A DNA stretch of 64,000 nt from Agrostemma githago (taxonomy: Eukaryota; Streptophyta; Magnoliopsida; Caryophyllales; Caryophyllaceae): contig OY288251.1 in NCBI GenBank assembly GCA_958450325.1, positions 11,426,001 to 11,490,000 on the forward strand, written 5' to 3'. Both the position numbers and the translations under genes were made by a program. Below are positions 20,924-34,500 of the stretch, in pieces. The notes below the pieces were generated by a model, which ran no database searches, was not told the origin of the DNA, and saw only the letters and a program-made list of their open reading frames with translations. The stretch's first letter is position 1. Every line of letters starts with the position of its first letter.

Positions 20924-21159
20924 TAAGATCCAGGATCGGTCAAGCATTTTTAGATCGTAAAATCGTAGAATCGTAGTATCGAATCACAATTCCGACAACA
21001 ATGCCCAGTATTGCTCGGTGGTAATTATTTTGTCAGTTCGACGGCCGACGCCCAATCCTTCAAATCAGTTTATCCCTTCAATTGTTTACTCCCTTTTTGA
21101 CAGCGATTCCTCCGTGTATGTATCTCTTTGATTAATCTTCTTTATTTTGACAGTAATCT

Positions 21160-21830
21160 TGTCACATTTTTATTGAATGTTTAATTTCTTGTGTGCAGAA
21201 CTCTAATTGATTGTTTGAATTTTTTTAATTTCTAGAGCACTGAACCCTAATTGAATGTTTGAATTTTTTAATTGCTAGAGTACTGGACCCTAATTGGATG
21301 TTTGGATTTTGTAATTTCTTGACTTCTGAACCCTGATTGAATGTTTGGATTTAAAAAAAGCGTTTCTAGTGTGCAGAACTCCAATTGATTGTTTTAATTT
21401 CAGAATTTCTAGTGTACAAACCCTAATTGAATTTTTGGATTTTGTAATTTTTAGTGTACAAAACCCTAAATGAATGTTTGGATTTTTTTAAATATTTTTA
21501 AATTTTTAATTTCCAGTATGTAGAACCCGAATTGAGAATCGAATTTTTGAAAATCATAATCTTTTGTGTACAAACCCTAATTGAACGTTTGGGTTTTGTT
21601 ATGTTTAGTGTATAAAACCCTAAATAAAGTTTGGGTTTTGTAATGTTTAGTGTATAAAAACCAATGAATGTTTGGATTTTCTTTTGATTTCTAGTATGCA
21701 GAACAATATTGATTTTTTGAAAATCATAATTTCAAGTGTACATACCCTAATTGAATGTTTGGATTTTGTAATGTTTAGTGTACCAAACACTATATGAATG
21801 TCTGAATTTCGTATTTGGCAATCAACTAAA
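21160..21830. repeat. Degenerate tandem array of TTGAATGTTTGGATTTT units
   Basis: At least eleven diverged copies of CCCTAATTGAATGTTTGGATTT, TGTAATTTCTAG and TGTACAAA-type words recur every 43-60 bp. No coding frame survives across it. The array runs from just after a possible transcribed leader (about 21,040-21,130). Confidence 0.75.
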
Positions 21831-24040
21831 TGCAACTAAAAGTTAGTACAAATGTAGATAAGTATTTTTGATAATATGTTCATAGCTCGCTTAAAGTGGG
21901 TACTTTCGTCATAAGCTGCATCCTTACACTAAAAAAGAATCTGAAAATGAAAATTCATAATAATGTTGGTAAACAATCATTAGTGTTAGTCACGAAGAGG
22001 GCGAATGATAAATGGAGTGAAAAATTTAATTAAGAATCTGATTTGAGGTCATGCATTTATTAAATTATGTTTTTCATGTACGCTGATCATATACATGTGT
22101 GCTAAGAAGGCCCAAGCTAGAGTTTGAAAATAGGGCAAGTTTTGCGAATTAAAAAAATGATGGTTATTTCATTGCAATGGTCGGAAGATTAGGTTCAAAT
22201 TTTCTTTTATCACTTGCTAACGTTATCTTGTTTTATTATGAAACGATCTCGGAATGATTTTATTGTAAGACAACTCATACAAGTGAGCTGACATTTATTT
22301 CGTAGTAGTATATTATATCCATATGTCGTAATTTTTTTCACGGAGTAGTTTTTACGTAAGATCGTTTAGAGTCGTTTAACAAATTGAAATGCTAAAACCT
22401 GAACAAAACCCCAAAAGTACAAAACACAAGAACCATAAACAAAACTTATCAGCCTTCATTCGCATTAGCCTTTATCCCTTCTGCCATGATTCACCAGATC
22501 AACCCTATTATTGCCCGAGCTTTCAAACAAGGTTGGTTCAACTTTAATTAGTTTTGTTGGTTCATAATTGTTTAATGTCAGTTGCAACTTCAATTCTTGT
22601 TCTAGTTTTTTTTCTTTACTTTATTTCACTGTTTCTGTTTTAATTTCTGATTTTTCAACCTTCAGTTAGTTTTCTATGTTCATAATTACTGTTAAGGTTT
22701 CCATTTTATTTCATTTATTTTCAAGGTATGAATTTTGTTCAAATTTTGATGCAATGACCTTTCCAATCATGACTAAGGTTGATGTGTACAATTATGGTGT
22801 CGTGATTCTCGTTCCTTTAATGTCGAATTTGGTTTGGTTGGTTAAAGTATAGATAGAAATAAGACTCCAACAATGGAGTCAGACGTGATTTTTATTTCAG
22901 TTTCATGTTTTTTTTAATAAATATCGGCATACGCATGTTCTGACCCTATAATCCAAGAATTGAAACTATAAATTTCATACATCAAGGTCGATAACAAGAA
23001 TTAGGGTAGATATTGTTTGTAAGAGTAATTCTCCTGTTGAAATAGTTATTTAAAATGAAACAGAAGAAGTAATAGTGGTAATCTATAAGAAAATAAGATC
23101 TCTCACGTATATTAAGATCTCTCACGTATATGTTCCTGTTCCTGCTGAGTTTCCTGCTGAGTTCGAGTCGCATTTCTTATTCTTTTAACCTATAAAAACT
23201 TATTGTTATGTTTCTTCTAATTCGAGTTTCTTTTCCTACACTCATCCGTTCCTATCATTTATACATTTATGGAATACATGTGATCTACTGCCTCTGTTTC
23301 ATTATTATCTTCCACATTTATTTTTTCAACCATTTCTTTGATTTCTTCCACTTTCTTTTTTTGCTATCAAATTTCTCTATTATCTAGGTGGCCCACTTAC
23401 TTAACCCTATCTCTACTTTTACATATTTTATATTTTATTGTTTTTCTTAAGAAATGTGCCACTTTTAAGGTAGAAGAAATCAATGAAACGGAGGGAGTGT
23501 ATTTTAATCAAATGTAGAGAGTAATAAATGCATCCAATGTTAAAGGCTTAGAGGTTAAAATATTTTTTTAGATAAGCATCATGGTTTACAATTTGGGTTG
23601 AGTTAAATTGGGTTAGGTTAAAATATTTTGTAAATTGACTTACAAATTGATGTATTTCAAGTCACTTTAGGTTGAATTTGAGTTACAAATTTATGTATTT
23701 TCAGGTTGGTTCGGGTCGAGTTGAGTTTGGGTTGAATCGTTACAGGTCAACTCGGGTCGAGTCACTTCTGTTCGGGTCAATAGCATTTTGGGTCCTATTA
23801 GGTTCTTGGTTTACCTTCGGGTTCGGTTAATAGTATTTCGGGGTGTATCGGTTATTGGTTTGCATTTGAGTCGAGTCGGGTCAGTTTCGGTTCATCCAAA
23901 GTTCAGGTTCTATCGGGTCGGGTTTCAGGTGGTTTGAATTGGTTTCTCGAGTTGCGTCAACTTTTGCTAACTGTCCTCGAATTTGCTATACTCTCACCTC
24001 AGCTCTAAAACGTCTTCAGAACCCAAACCGTAAATCAATC
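21831..24040. other. Upstream region of NUP93: MITE remnant and degenerate GGGTCGAGTT repeats
   Basis: Most is AT-rich with no recognised gene. 23,288-23,497 has CCTCTGTTTCATT facing AATGAAACGGAGGGAG, a decayed Stowaway-type pair without an intact TA duplication. 23,590-23,960 is rich in GGGTTGAGTTGGGTCGAGTC-like words, resembling the interior of the hAT-type elements; its ends are not visible. A short ATG frame at about 22,488 (MIHQINPIIARAFKQ before a GT) could be an orphan exon and is not assigned. Confidence 0.4.
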
Positions 24041-24049
24041 AATCAAGTA

Positions 24050-24621
24050 GTAACAGTGGCAAAAATAAGAGTTAGGTTCCATCTTCTCCCTTCTCTCTAA
24101 AAAAGAAAACCCCAACCTCCATTGATTCCCGACGGGGCTTCCGTTGATAATTAATCGATGGTAAGCCCCAATACTGTTTCATTTTCCTATTCCTAATATG
24201 AAAACTTATAGCTTACTTAATAAAAGTCTCCCTTTTGATGGGTGTTTTGTCATTTATTTCGAGGTTTCCGTTTTATGCGTTCGTATAGGTGTTCTTTTTA
24301 TTGTTGATACGTGCAAGAGTAGTTTATTGATAGTTTATCGTCCGTCTCTTCAATGGATATTGATTATTTGTCAACAATCTTTGGAACCATGAGAAAGCAA
24401 TTTTTTTTCTCATATTGAATAGACGACGGATCCTCTTAAAAGCTGGAAGAAGATAGCGATACGAAGTCGTGAACAATTGTCGAATCATTGTTTGAGATCC
24501 TTAGTTTACAAGAGAAAATTAATTCTTTGTGTTATACTCCGTATTAGATTGTTTTTCAATTATTTGTATCTTTTGTAAGAATCATATGACATTCTATTAA
24601 TGAATTTTTATTTTCTTTCAG
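24050..24621 (+). promoter_or_regulatory. NUP93: NUP93 5' leader exon and leader intron
   Basis: An untranslated exon ends ATTAATCGATG|GTAAGC at 24,160/24,161. The acceptor TTTCTTTCAG ends at 24,621, 17 nt before the NUP93 start codon. The leader intron is about 460 nt. The transcription start is not visible; a CT-rich leader (TTCTCCCTTCTCTC) at 24,080-24,110 fits a plant 5' UTR. Related leader DNA occurs at 1455-1690. Confidence 0.6.
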
Positions 24622-24638
24622 AAAAAAAAATAGTAACA

Positions 24639-27600
24639 ATGACGAACGATGTAGACATGAGTGGTTGGACAAACCTTCTTCACTCTTCCTCCAAGCTTTG
24701 CGAACAAGCCGCCCCTTCCGCTCAGTTTCCCCCTCTCCAGGTTCCCCCATCTCCCTTTTCTTTCGAATCATACTGTTTTTTTTTCATTTCCTTCATTTGC
24801 ACTTTTCATGTAACTCATTTACTTTGGATTTAAATAGAGGGATTTGGGTCAATTGGAAGCCTTGTCCAAAAAGCTGAAAGCTAAAACCCTAAGAAGTGAA
24901 GCTCCCTCTCAGTCTATTGCTGCCACCCGGTGCGTTTCCCTCATTTGTTCCATGTGTATTGCAATGATAAATTTTGTCAATGTTTGGTTGTCAGAGGAAG
25001 GATGGGAAGGTATGTGAAGACCAAGGAGTTATACTTGGTTGGGGGTATTCTGTTAGTGTGAGAACTGGATTCACTTATATAAGAGCCTTGTATGCGTAAT
25101 CCCGTCTTTTTTACTGTGCTAAGATATTAATATGAGGCATAAGAGCATGTTTTAATGACATGCCGGTTCCTCCTACTTGATTTGGCTTGATTAGCTAGGT
25201 AACTAGCCAAATGTGGTTGTACTGTCCTGCCTCTAAGCCTGGCCTATTAGAAAGCAGACACCTACGTAAGTGGGATATACTTGGTTCGTAGAATTTGACT
25301 GTCGTGTGTAGTGTTTTCCCTTCATTTTCTTCACTCTTTTATAGTATTTACAAACCAATGTGAAGGTTATGCTCCCTCCTCTTTGGTACCCACTTGCTTA
25401 ATCCCTAGTTACCTTCTACGGTTCTACCCTAATGCATTTATTCAAGGACTCATTTGCTTCATGTCTGCAGTTTGTTGGCTCGTGAGGGGATTAATGCTGA
25501 ACAACTTGCGAGGGATCTGAAGTCTTTTGAGCTTAAGGTAAATGATGTTGCATTCTTCCTGATTTGTAAGTGAAGCTTATTCTTCTGGTTGTACCATTGC
25601 TTCATAAAACTGTGTTCATACTGCTGACTATCTCGAGTTTATCGGTTGGTAGGTTATCTTTTTGTTGATCTATGTTTATTTGTAGATGGTGCATGTAGTA
25701 TGATGTGTCTTTTTGAAATTAATGGTCGGTATTAACCCCATTTAAAGGCCGAAAGTGGCAATAGGTTTGTAGTTGTCCATGTAAACCAAGTAAACTTTTG
25801 CAGCTTGGTGCAAAATCAAGATATTTGGCCTATAGACAATACACAGTTGTTGATACTGCAAATATGATTAATTAAATTCAAGATGTTCTAAAGCATGACA
25901 TATCACATAGTATGCTTCTTCTGTTTGTCCAATATACCTAACTAATCCTTTGATTCATATCCTTGGGTGCGTGGGTGGCATCTAATGTAGAAAACTAACT
26001 ATATGACAGTTGAGGTTGTGAACCGGAAGATTCGCACAATGTGATTATGAGAGATTAAATGGATTGGGGAGAAAGCTAGAGAAAACGATAAGTAACTCTT
26101 TGTGGTTACGTGTTATGATACAAAGTATGGACTATATTGTTGATGTGATGTACTTATTTTTTTGCCTATCCCCTTTGTTTTATTATCTTCTTGCTCACCC
26201 CCCTCCCAATTTTTTTCCCTCACCTCACTTTGACGATTACACATGGCGATATCATGTTAGCTGGCGGTTAGTCATTTCAAGACTAAAGATTTATTGATGA
26301 TGCTGTAGCACAGTATATAAAGTAGCTAATTTCTATTAACTCTTATTCTCCCTGAAGACTACATATGAGGATATTTTTCCAGCCGAAGCAACAACTGTTG
26401 AAGAATATCTGCAACAGGTACTTTCCTATATTGTGATATATTTTAAAAGCACTCCATAATAAATTGTTTGTTGCTTTCAAGATTCTAGCCTTCTTTATCT
26501 TCTTTTTAGTTTAGCTTGCCTATTTGTGACTTTAAGTTTTGAGAACATGGTCAATCTGTACTTATATACATTGTTGAGCTGTTTAAGTAACGATGATTCC
26601 GAATTCGTCATTTGCTGCTCACTATGTCTAGTCAAAGATAATCCTGTTTCAGCCCATTCTTGGGCACTGTTTATTTGAAGCTAGTGTGAGTTAGAGGCAT
26701 GATGTACATCATGTACTTTATGACTGCAATCTAGCATCATTGCCTCTTGGTGTGAAGTTCACTTTTGCATCTTGTTTGGGTGTGGGGGGAGAAAGAAGGG
26801 ACTGAAAGGGTGGGAAGGGGAGCTGAGGGAGTTTTACCCACCACCTTTTTTGCAGGGAAAATCATTTACCTTATGGAAGAGGAATCCAATTTCCCTTCTC
26901 GTTAAATCCCTCCAAATGAGGGAACTTCTCTCTTACCAAACCGCTTTGCTCCCATTGCCTCCAAATCCCTATATCCAAACAAAGCCCTGGTGTTCTGCTT
27001 TGTTACCACCACGTATCTGGGTTTGTCTTTCGCTTGAGTAACTGTGTGTTTCTGCATAAGATTAATCACCAAATGGTTTTAATTGGCGTTTGTACAATTT
27101 TTTATCATTTGCCTTTCAGGTTCATGAAATGGCAATGCTCTCAGCTATCCAAGAAGCTCAGAAAGATAATCTGAGAAATTTTAATGATCATATGATGACG
27201 GTTTTAGAGGTCAGTATTGTCAATCTAATTCAAACACATTCGCATTTCCACTTATTTTATATAATCTTTTAAGAGAGATTATACATGTGCTTATTGAGTT
27301 TTTGTAAATTTACACTTCAGTGGCGTGGTGTTGGTGTTTTTAAAATTAGTTAATTACATGTGTGTGGCTTATAGCTTAAAATTTGAGTGAAACTTATGAT
27401 TCAAACAGCAAGGTGGCTTTAACCAACAATACGATGAACAAACTATTTACAGTTTAGATTTCAAAAGTTCAAAATTCTTCTACAGGAAGGTTTATAAAAA
27501 TTATACTTTAACACAAGTTTTTATAACTTCAAAGAAACCTAAGTGTAATTATGTGAACTTTGAGCTAGTCTAGTGTGATTGCTTACAATCCTAAGTCAGG

Positions 27601-30600
27601 CTGCATTGTGTAATTTTCCTTTCAGCCAAACACAGAGAAGTTACATGCAGTGGTCTCATTCAGCAAATAAAAAATAGAAGTTAAATGACTAACCATTGTG
27701 TCTAAAACATTTATGTTCGTTGGGTTTGGTTTTCTGCAGGATGATTGGCAGAAGGAGAAACGAGATTTTCTCCAGAGCCTTAGCCGTATTTCAACTTTGC
27801 CACGGACCAATACTGGTGAAGCGACTAGCACAATCGGTCGTCCAGGTCAAATTGTATCTGCTTCTTCTACTCCTCGATCCCGTAGTGGTCCATCCGGTAT
27901 GGAGATAACCCCTCATGTCAATAAGTCCATCCAAGAAAAAAAGGCTTCTGCTTACTCTGAAGCAGTGAAGAATCTAAACAATGCCAGAGAGCGTGCTCTG
28001 TTATTCAAAGTAATGCCGTGGTCTTTATTTGTTTACTTTTTTTTGCATATTGTGTAGGCTAGATTCTTGTACCTAAAAAGGTCTTAGCAATCTATTGCAC
28101 ATGCAAAAGCAAATAAGTAGTCTTTGGTTTTTTCTGCTATAAAGGTTACATTAAGACTTGCCTTATTTGCTCTTTAGGCCAATCGCCAGTCGCAATCCAA
28201 AGGGAATGAAAAGTGTCCGTTCCATTCCATTCCATGTTTGTTTACCTCAAAATTCCATTTCCTTTCCCCAATTTTCATTTTGGTTTACCCCTCACTCCCC
28301 CCATTTTCATCCCCCAGTCCCTCCAATGGTTTGAGATATCATTTCCCCATCACTCACCCGCACCCCCCCACCACCAAGGCACCAGCATCCGCCTCGCAAT
28401 TACCATCATGAACATCAACAAACACTCCTCTCACCGCCAGCATGGCAGCGCCTGTGCAAGCACTTGTCTGCCGGAAACTCTCTCATCACCTATCTTCCCT
28501 ACCGACTCCTCACACTTTATGCCGTGGCCACAGGTTCACGGGCAATGGTGGGGGTGTCGCCGGCGCAGACGGTGGCCCAGTGGGTGTATAGGTGGTTTCG
28601 AGTTATGGTGGTGTTTGAGGTGGGGCTTGGTTTTTTGAGGTGGTGGTTATTTTGGGTTGTTTTTTTAATCACTCCCTTTCATGTTTACAACCAAACAACT
28701 CATGTAATCAAAGGTATCCATTTCCTTTCCCCTTTTTCCGTTTCTTGATTCCATTCCTTACCCCATCTCATACCTGATGCCTCCTAAGTTTCTAAGTGAG
28801 AGAAAAAAAAAGGATTAGAAAGATTGTACAATCAAGACTAGCCTGCTGCTTTTCACATTTTGTTAGTTTTGATCCTGATTATTATGCTTATATCAGTTGG
28901 ATTTTCTATCCAAAGTTTAGTTTGCTCTTGATTATCATACAAAAATTTCTTTAATCAGTTATGAACTTTTTGTGGTCCGTCAGATGATTATTTTTCACCG
29001 GCTCCTGTCCCTAAATGGTGTTCTTTTGTTTGTAGAGGCCTTTTTACTGATGTGGTTTTTATCTTTAAATTTCCATCTGCAGCCTGCTACAGCATTCAAG
29101 GCTGCTATAGAAAGCCTGGGTCTTGAAACACCTGGGTCAAAAACAGTTGGAATGCAGAAGATATGGCATCTTGTGCAGGTTGCAAGAATATTTGATTCAT
29201 ATTTTTCTAGTTGACAACACTAAAAGGGGTGATAATCTGTATATTTTATGCATTTATCTGATGAATTGATCATGCGCAGACATTGGTTGGTGAGGATTTA
29301 AATGTTTATCCGAATGTTTCGAAGAAAATGTCTTTAGTAGGTGGAGCGAAGCGGCATCTACAGTCGGGTCATGCAAAACATGTGATTGAAACAATACAAA
29401 ATCATCCCGTTCAGGTAAGCACATGGCCTAATCTAATTTGTTTAGTGATTCTTTCAAGAGGCCTCCCTCTCTCGTATTTAAAACAAGGGACTTCTATTTT
29501 TGGTCTGAGTTACTGTTCTATTTCTTACCTGGTGGGGTTGGTTAAAAAATGTTGGTGCAGTGTTTTCAGTTGACATTAATTTTCAGAGCTTTCATGCATG
29601 CAATTTTAACCATATGGCACACTTTATGAACAGGCTTCACTTGGTGGCTCTGTTGGTAATCTGCAAAAAATACATGCCTTCCTTAGGGTAGGTTATTGTC
29701 TATCTCTGTTGATTGTCACCATACTTCTGGTGTATTTTTGAGCATTTAATTCTTGACTCCTTGGCTGCAGATCCGCTTACGTGATCATGGGGTTCTAGAT
29801 TTTGATGCAGTCGATTCCAGGCGGCAACCTCCTTTAGATACAACTTGGCAACAGGTCATGGACTTAGAATGTTTTTCAATTTAGTTTACTAAAATTTTCC
29901 CTTGCTCTTCTTCCTAATGAAGTTGTCTCTGCACTGTGACGGTATGACCATATTATGCTTAAGTCAAAAGGTTCAATCACTAATAGATCACTCCCTATAA
30001 TATGAATCTTAGTTTTAAAAAGTGTGCCTGAGGCATGCCTAGGTGCAAGACGCCAGCGAAATTGCATCAGGCCACTCGAGGCATATGGAATATAAAAATC
30101 ACATCCAAGGTGTACGTGGTGCAACTAGTGAGGCACACTGCACTTAGCTATGCAATTCCTTATTTTATTTTTCCAAATTGTTCTATTTTACCTTCTCTTC
30201 TCCTTATCCTTCTTTTTTTTTTTTACTTAGAATACATGGTAACTCTCTTAAAAAAATGAAATTATTTTTTCCTAACGAAGCTTTACTCAATCCTAACGAA
30301 TTTTCTTAAAATTTTCTGTTTATTCCCTTTATATAACCTCTCTAATTAACCCTTCTAATACCTTTAATCTCTACAAAAAAAATTTGATGAATCAATCGAC
30401 CTCTTATGAATTCAACTATGGATCCTAGTTCTCCAATTAATGGAGTAACATCGCTTTAAGTTTTAACTTTTGTCTTTTTAATCAATTTATCATAAAGTTT
30501 ATCAGTTAGGTTTTGGTGATTTATTTTAATTTTAGGGATTTTTTAGGGTTGGGTGATTGATTTTAATTCTAAGGATTTTTGTAGGGTTTATGAATCTTGT

Positions 30601-33600
30601 TTTTTGATATTAGATTGATTGATCGTTCGATTAAAGAAGTGTTTTAAGGTTTGTATTTCATTGCACCCAAGAATGTCGAATGTAACTTTGGAAATTAAGA
30701 AAAAGAAAATATTGATGTTCAATTTTGTTAGAGAGAAAATCAGCCATCACTTTTGAGGATGTGAAGGAAATGACAAGGGCAAATTCGTAATATGTCGTTA
30801 GGATTGAGTAAAAGCTCGTTAAGAAAAAGCACGACCCTAAAAAAACTATTCTTGCACAAAAAATTGATGGTAAAATGTGCATGTTCGTTTGAAAAATCAG
30901 TGCGCCTCGTCTCCAACAGCCGTCAGCTTTCACCTGGCACCTCATATCGTTGGGACCCCATCGCCTTGGTGCTCTTCACTCATTCTCAAATTAAGACATG
31001 AATTATTGCATGTGCGATCGTGCATCACATGTGACACATTGTTACTATATCAAGTAAAAATGACCGGTCCTGACCTTTTAAGTTTTACCTTTACTTTAAT
31101 GAACTTGATACTGGGTGTGTCTCAAACTACTTGACCAAACATTATGTGTTCCAAAATGATATGAGGTGGTGCTAAATGTCTAATTTGAAGCTGCACCCAG
31201 GTTTATTAGCATAAAAATAGCTATAACTTGAAGGACACGATTTTTTCGAACTCAAACATATTGAATGGATCTGTAACCGTCCATTGACCAGATCAGACAC
31301 CAAAATGACCTACCTATAGTACACCCAAAAGAAGCCCAACCTGAAGTGCTTAATCTACATAATAACCCCCAAAATGACGTGACCCAAAGTGCTTAATATT
31401 GCAAAATGATCTGATTGACCTAATTTCCAGTTTGACAAGTGCAATTGTTAGTATCATGCCTTTTAATTCCAATAACATTTTCCCAGTGATTGCTTCATTA
31501 ACATTTTATTCCTCAGTTAGCATATATTAATATTAAATCCGTAACGTTGCCAATTTCAGATTTATTTCTGTTTGAGAAGTGGGTATTATGATGAAGCAAA
31601 AATCGTCGCTCAGTCATCTCGTGTTTCACTTCAGTTTGCTCCTCAGGTATTTACTTAGGTGACAAATTGCTGCTTTAGCACTGATATAAATTGTACATCT
31701 GACTCGCTCTTCTTGACAGCTTTCAGAATGGATTGCTACCGGTGGTATGGTTTCTGCTAATACAGCTGCAGTTGCTTCAGAAGAATGTGAAAAAATGTTC
31801 AGACTGGGTGACCGTGGGACTCGAGCAATGTATGACCGAAAAAAGTTGCTGCTTTATGCTATGGTTTCTGGGTCTCGAAGGCAGATTGATCGCCTGCTTA
31901 GAGAAATGCCAAACCTTTTCAACACCATAGAGGACTTTCTATGGTTTCAGTTGTGTGCCATACGCGATGGTGCTATTGGGTCCTCATCTTCTGGTCTGAA
32001 TGATGCATTAGTCCCTTACACTTTGGAGGATCTACAAATGTACCTTAATAAGTTTGAACCATCTCATTACACAAAGGGTGGGAAGGAGCCTCTCATGTAC
32101 CCCTATGTTTTGCTAATGAGCATCCAATTGTTACCAGCTGTCCTGTACTTATCCAAGGAGATGGGCGAGGAGGGATATAACATTGATGCCGTTCACATAG
32201 CTATTACATTTGCCGATCATGGTGCTCTCTCGGAGAGTGGTGGGGCAGGACAGAAGCTGGGAATGATGGATGCATTTGCTGAAGCAGCTAGCATGATTAG
32301 GCAGTTTGGCTCAGCATACTTGCGACTTGACAATCTTGCTATGGCACTAGAATATTATGCCCAGGCTGCTGCTGCAGTTGGTGGTGGGCAGCTGTCATGG
32401 GAGAGACGAAGCGGTTTGGATCAGCAAAGGCAGAGGAGCTTGATGTTGAAGCAGCTTCTTACTGAGGTGTTATTACACGATGGTGGTATTCATCTCTTAC
32501 TTGGACCTAAAGGTGCCGGAGGCGAAGCTGAACTCCGACGATTTTTGACTGATGCTGCCTCGAGGCAACAGTTTCTGCTCGAAGCAGCTCGCCATTGTCA
32601 GGAAATCGGATGCTATGATAAAGTAAACACTTATGCCTCGTATTCTTTTACTCCCTCCTAGTTTTTTTATTTCTTCCCCCTTTTTTTGGGCACAAAAATT
32701 AAGAAAGTATTAAAGAATTGATTAAAGTAAGAAAATGTGGGGTATAAAGTAGAAATATGGTGGGGTTTGTGAGTAAAGGAGAGAATAAAGAATTGAAGGT
32801 AGAATAAAAAATTGATTAAAGTACAACCCAAAAATGGAAAGAGGGAAGATTTTTGAACTAGTGCGAAAAAGGAAAGAGTGAAGATAAAAAAAAACTAGGA
32901 GGGAGTACTAAAAACTGGTGATCCGAATTTATGAACCATCTTAATGTTGCTCAAAGTTTCATTGGTGTGGGTACTGTATGATTCATGCTATTCTTGCTCA
33001 TTAATTAGTCGAGTTTTTGATTTCTCTGTTGCCTTGCATGTTTTCATGTGATTGTATCAATGATTCCTAACTCCATTTTCCTCTTTTGGGTATCAGTCAG
33101 TAGAAATTCAGAAGAGAATTGGTGCTTTTGGAATGGCTTTAGATATGATCAACCAGTGCTTATCTGAGGCTATTTGCTCTCTATCACGTGGTAGACTGGA
33201 TGGTGATAGCCGCACAGCTGCACTCATACACTCTGGGAATGAGATATTAGAGATGTGTAAATATTATCCCGACATCAGGTATGCCATTGTAATGTCAATA
33301 ACTTGATACAATGAATCTCATTGACTTGCTGGTATGTTGCACAATATTATCTCAAAAAGTTACTGGTTGAAAAACATCTTTATGTCCTTTTCCAAAAGTG
33401 AATATGCATCTAAGACATCAAAAGTGGTTATTGTCCTTTTCACAAGGGTGCATTGTAATCTTGTATTGGTAATCTGAAAATCGTTTGCAGTGTGAAGGAT
33501 AGGGAGCATGTTTTGGAACAGGAAACTGTCTTGAGGCAGCTGGAGGCCACACTGTCAGTTTACGGCCATTCAAGACAGGGCCACTACTTGGATGCATTGC

Positions 33601-33984
33601 GGGAGATTGCTAAGCTTCCATTCCTTCCACTCGACCCACGTGCAACTGGTTTAACCGTAGATATGTTTCAGAATTTATCCCCGCATGTTCAGGCATGCGT
33701 CCCTGACCTCATAAGAGTTGCCTTGAGTTGTCTAGACAATGTGGCAGATACTGATGGGTCTCTTCGTGCTTTGAGAGCAAAGGTATATAAATGCAATGCT
33801 TTCTCTGTTTATCACATTTTTGCTATGTAACTAGTTGTGATATTCGATTATGGTTGTGCAACATATATAAAGTACTATCGCCTGATTACAATTCACTCGT
33901 CTTCAGATAGCTGATTTTTTGGCAAGCAATATGCACCGGAACTGGCCCAGAGACCTGTATGAGAAGGTTGCAAGAAGCCTGTGA
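24639..33984 (+). CDS. NUP93: Nuclear pore complex protein NUP93 (Nic96 family), 15 coding exons
   Basis: NUP93 is a linker nucleoporin of the inner ring of the nuclear pore complex. Coding exons: 24639-24740, 24838-24929, 25471-25537, 26358-26417, 27120-27209, 27740-28009, 29083-29178, 29280-29414, 29634-29687, 29771-29854, 31560-31646, 31720-32622, 33097-33278, 33491-33782 and 33907-33984. All borders are GT-AG, phases agree, and the sum is 2592 nt, giving 863 aa, close to the roughly 860 aa of plant NUP93. The start DVDMSGWTNLLHSSSKL, then AAPSAQFPPLQ, EYLQQVHEMAMLSAIQEAQK, TIEDFLWFQL, NKFEPSHYTK, YPYVLLMSIQLLPAVLY, YNIDAVHIAI and the end RNWPRDLYEKVARSL match the plant protein along its length. 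The Nic96 alpha-helical domain covers roughly residues 200-850, and the 903-nt exon encodes its core. No break is seen; this is the only intact host gene here. Introns hold small repeats. Confidence 0.97.
26765..26990. repeat. MITE-like segment in NUP93 intron 4
   Basis: CTTGTTTGGGTGTGGGGGGAG faces TATCCAAACAAAGCC across about 220 bp, with purine-rich sequence inward of the left end. The GTTTGG / CCAAAC arrangement is seen again at 34,237-34,500 and, loosely, at 28,200-28,760 in intron 6. Superfamily not determined. Confidence 0.45.
28200..28800. repeat. Repeat-derived block in NUP93 intron 6
   Basis: The intron between 28,009 and 29,083 has a GC-richer block beginning GTTCCATTCCATTCCATG and ending TTGATTCCATTCC. 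It includes a CGCCGGCGCAGACGG segment that stands out in base composition. Open frames across it have no recognised domain. It looks like an inserted element rather than an exon, since the NUP93 frame is complete without it. Confidence 0.4.
29990..31000. repeat. Repeat-derived filling of NUP93 intron 10
   Basis: This is the longest NUP93 intron (29,855-31,559). From about 30,025, GTGCCTGAGGCATGCCTAGGTG and AAGACGCCAGCG resemble the GCGCC/TGAGGC-rich ends of a dispersed plant repeat; GTGCGCCTCGTC-type sequence follows at about 30,900. Between them is AT-rich DNA with no domain. Element borders were not resolved. Confidence 0.35.
32651..32905. mobile_element. Stowaway-like MITE in NUP93 intron 12
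   Basis: CTCCCTCCTAGTTTTTTTAT and its inverted partner (AAAAAAAAACTAGGAGGGAG) bound 255 bp, flanked by TA at 32,649-32,650 and 32,906-32,907. It begins only 28 nt after the splice donor of the large exon, yet leaves the donor intact. Confidence 0.9.
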
Positions 33985-34236
33985 GTGACATACACGTATG
34001 TAATTTGGTCAAGTGTTGGGTTAAAATGGTGAATTTTGTACTAAGGAGGAAACGTACCTGAGTATCTGTTGTAGTTCTTCCTCCTGATTTGTTTTCTGTC
34101 CATCATCTAAGTGCGATCATATAGTTATAGCCACTCTGGCCTGCAATTTATCTCTAGCAAGGAATGTAGACCTTCCCTTCATCTCAAGTCAATCCTTTTA
34201 AATGTTGATGAGAGCCGGTGACCTGAAATTGGAGAT
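33985..34236. terminator. NUP93 3' flank (presumed 3' UTR)
   Basis: Follows the NUP93 stop codon. No clear AATAAA is present in the first 200 nt; plant polyadenylation signals are loose, so the cleavage site cannot be placed. T-rich stretches (TTGTTTTCTGTCC) near 34,090 are the likeliest region. Confidence 0.3.
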
Positions 34237-34500
34237 GTTTGGTTGGAGGTTTTGGAATGGATTCAATCATTTTAGTGTTTGGTTAAAGCACTTCGGAATG
34301 GAGTTATATACTTCATCAATTCTAACTCAATCTCAACCCCTTTAAATCGCATACCCACCTTTCACCCCAAGTTTCTAACTCCATTTCATCCTAAAGTATG
34401 ATAAATAGTTTAACCAAACAACTGAACAAGTTTTGGAGTGGTATGAGAATCTAAATCCATTTCTCTATGGCATGAGATTCCAATCCATTCCATTCTATTC
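34237..34500. repeat. MITE-like element with GTTTGGT inverted ends
   Basis: ATGTTTGGTTGGAGGTTTTGG faces CATATTGGACCAAACGATC across about 265 bp, with repeated GGAATGGA / TCCATTCC words inside both ends. It resembles the segment in NUP93 intron 4. No coding capacity and no clear target duplication. Confidence 0.5.

Noticed and set aside
28213..28748. 141- and 94-codon open frames within a NUP93 intron
   Set aside because: The NUP93 frame is complete without them, and the segment has repeat-like edges and no domain.
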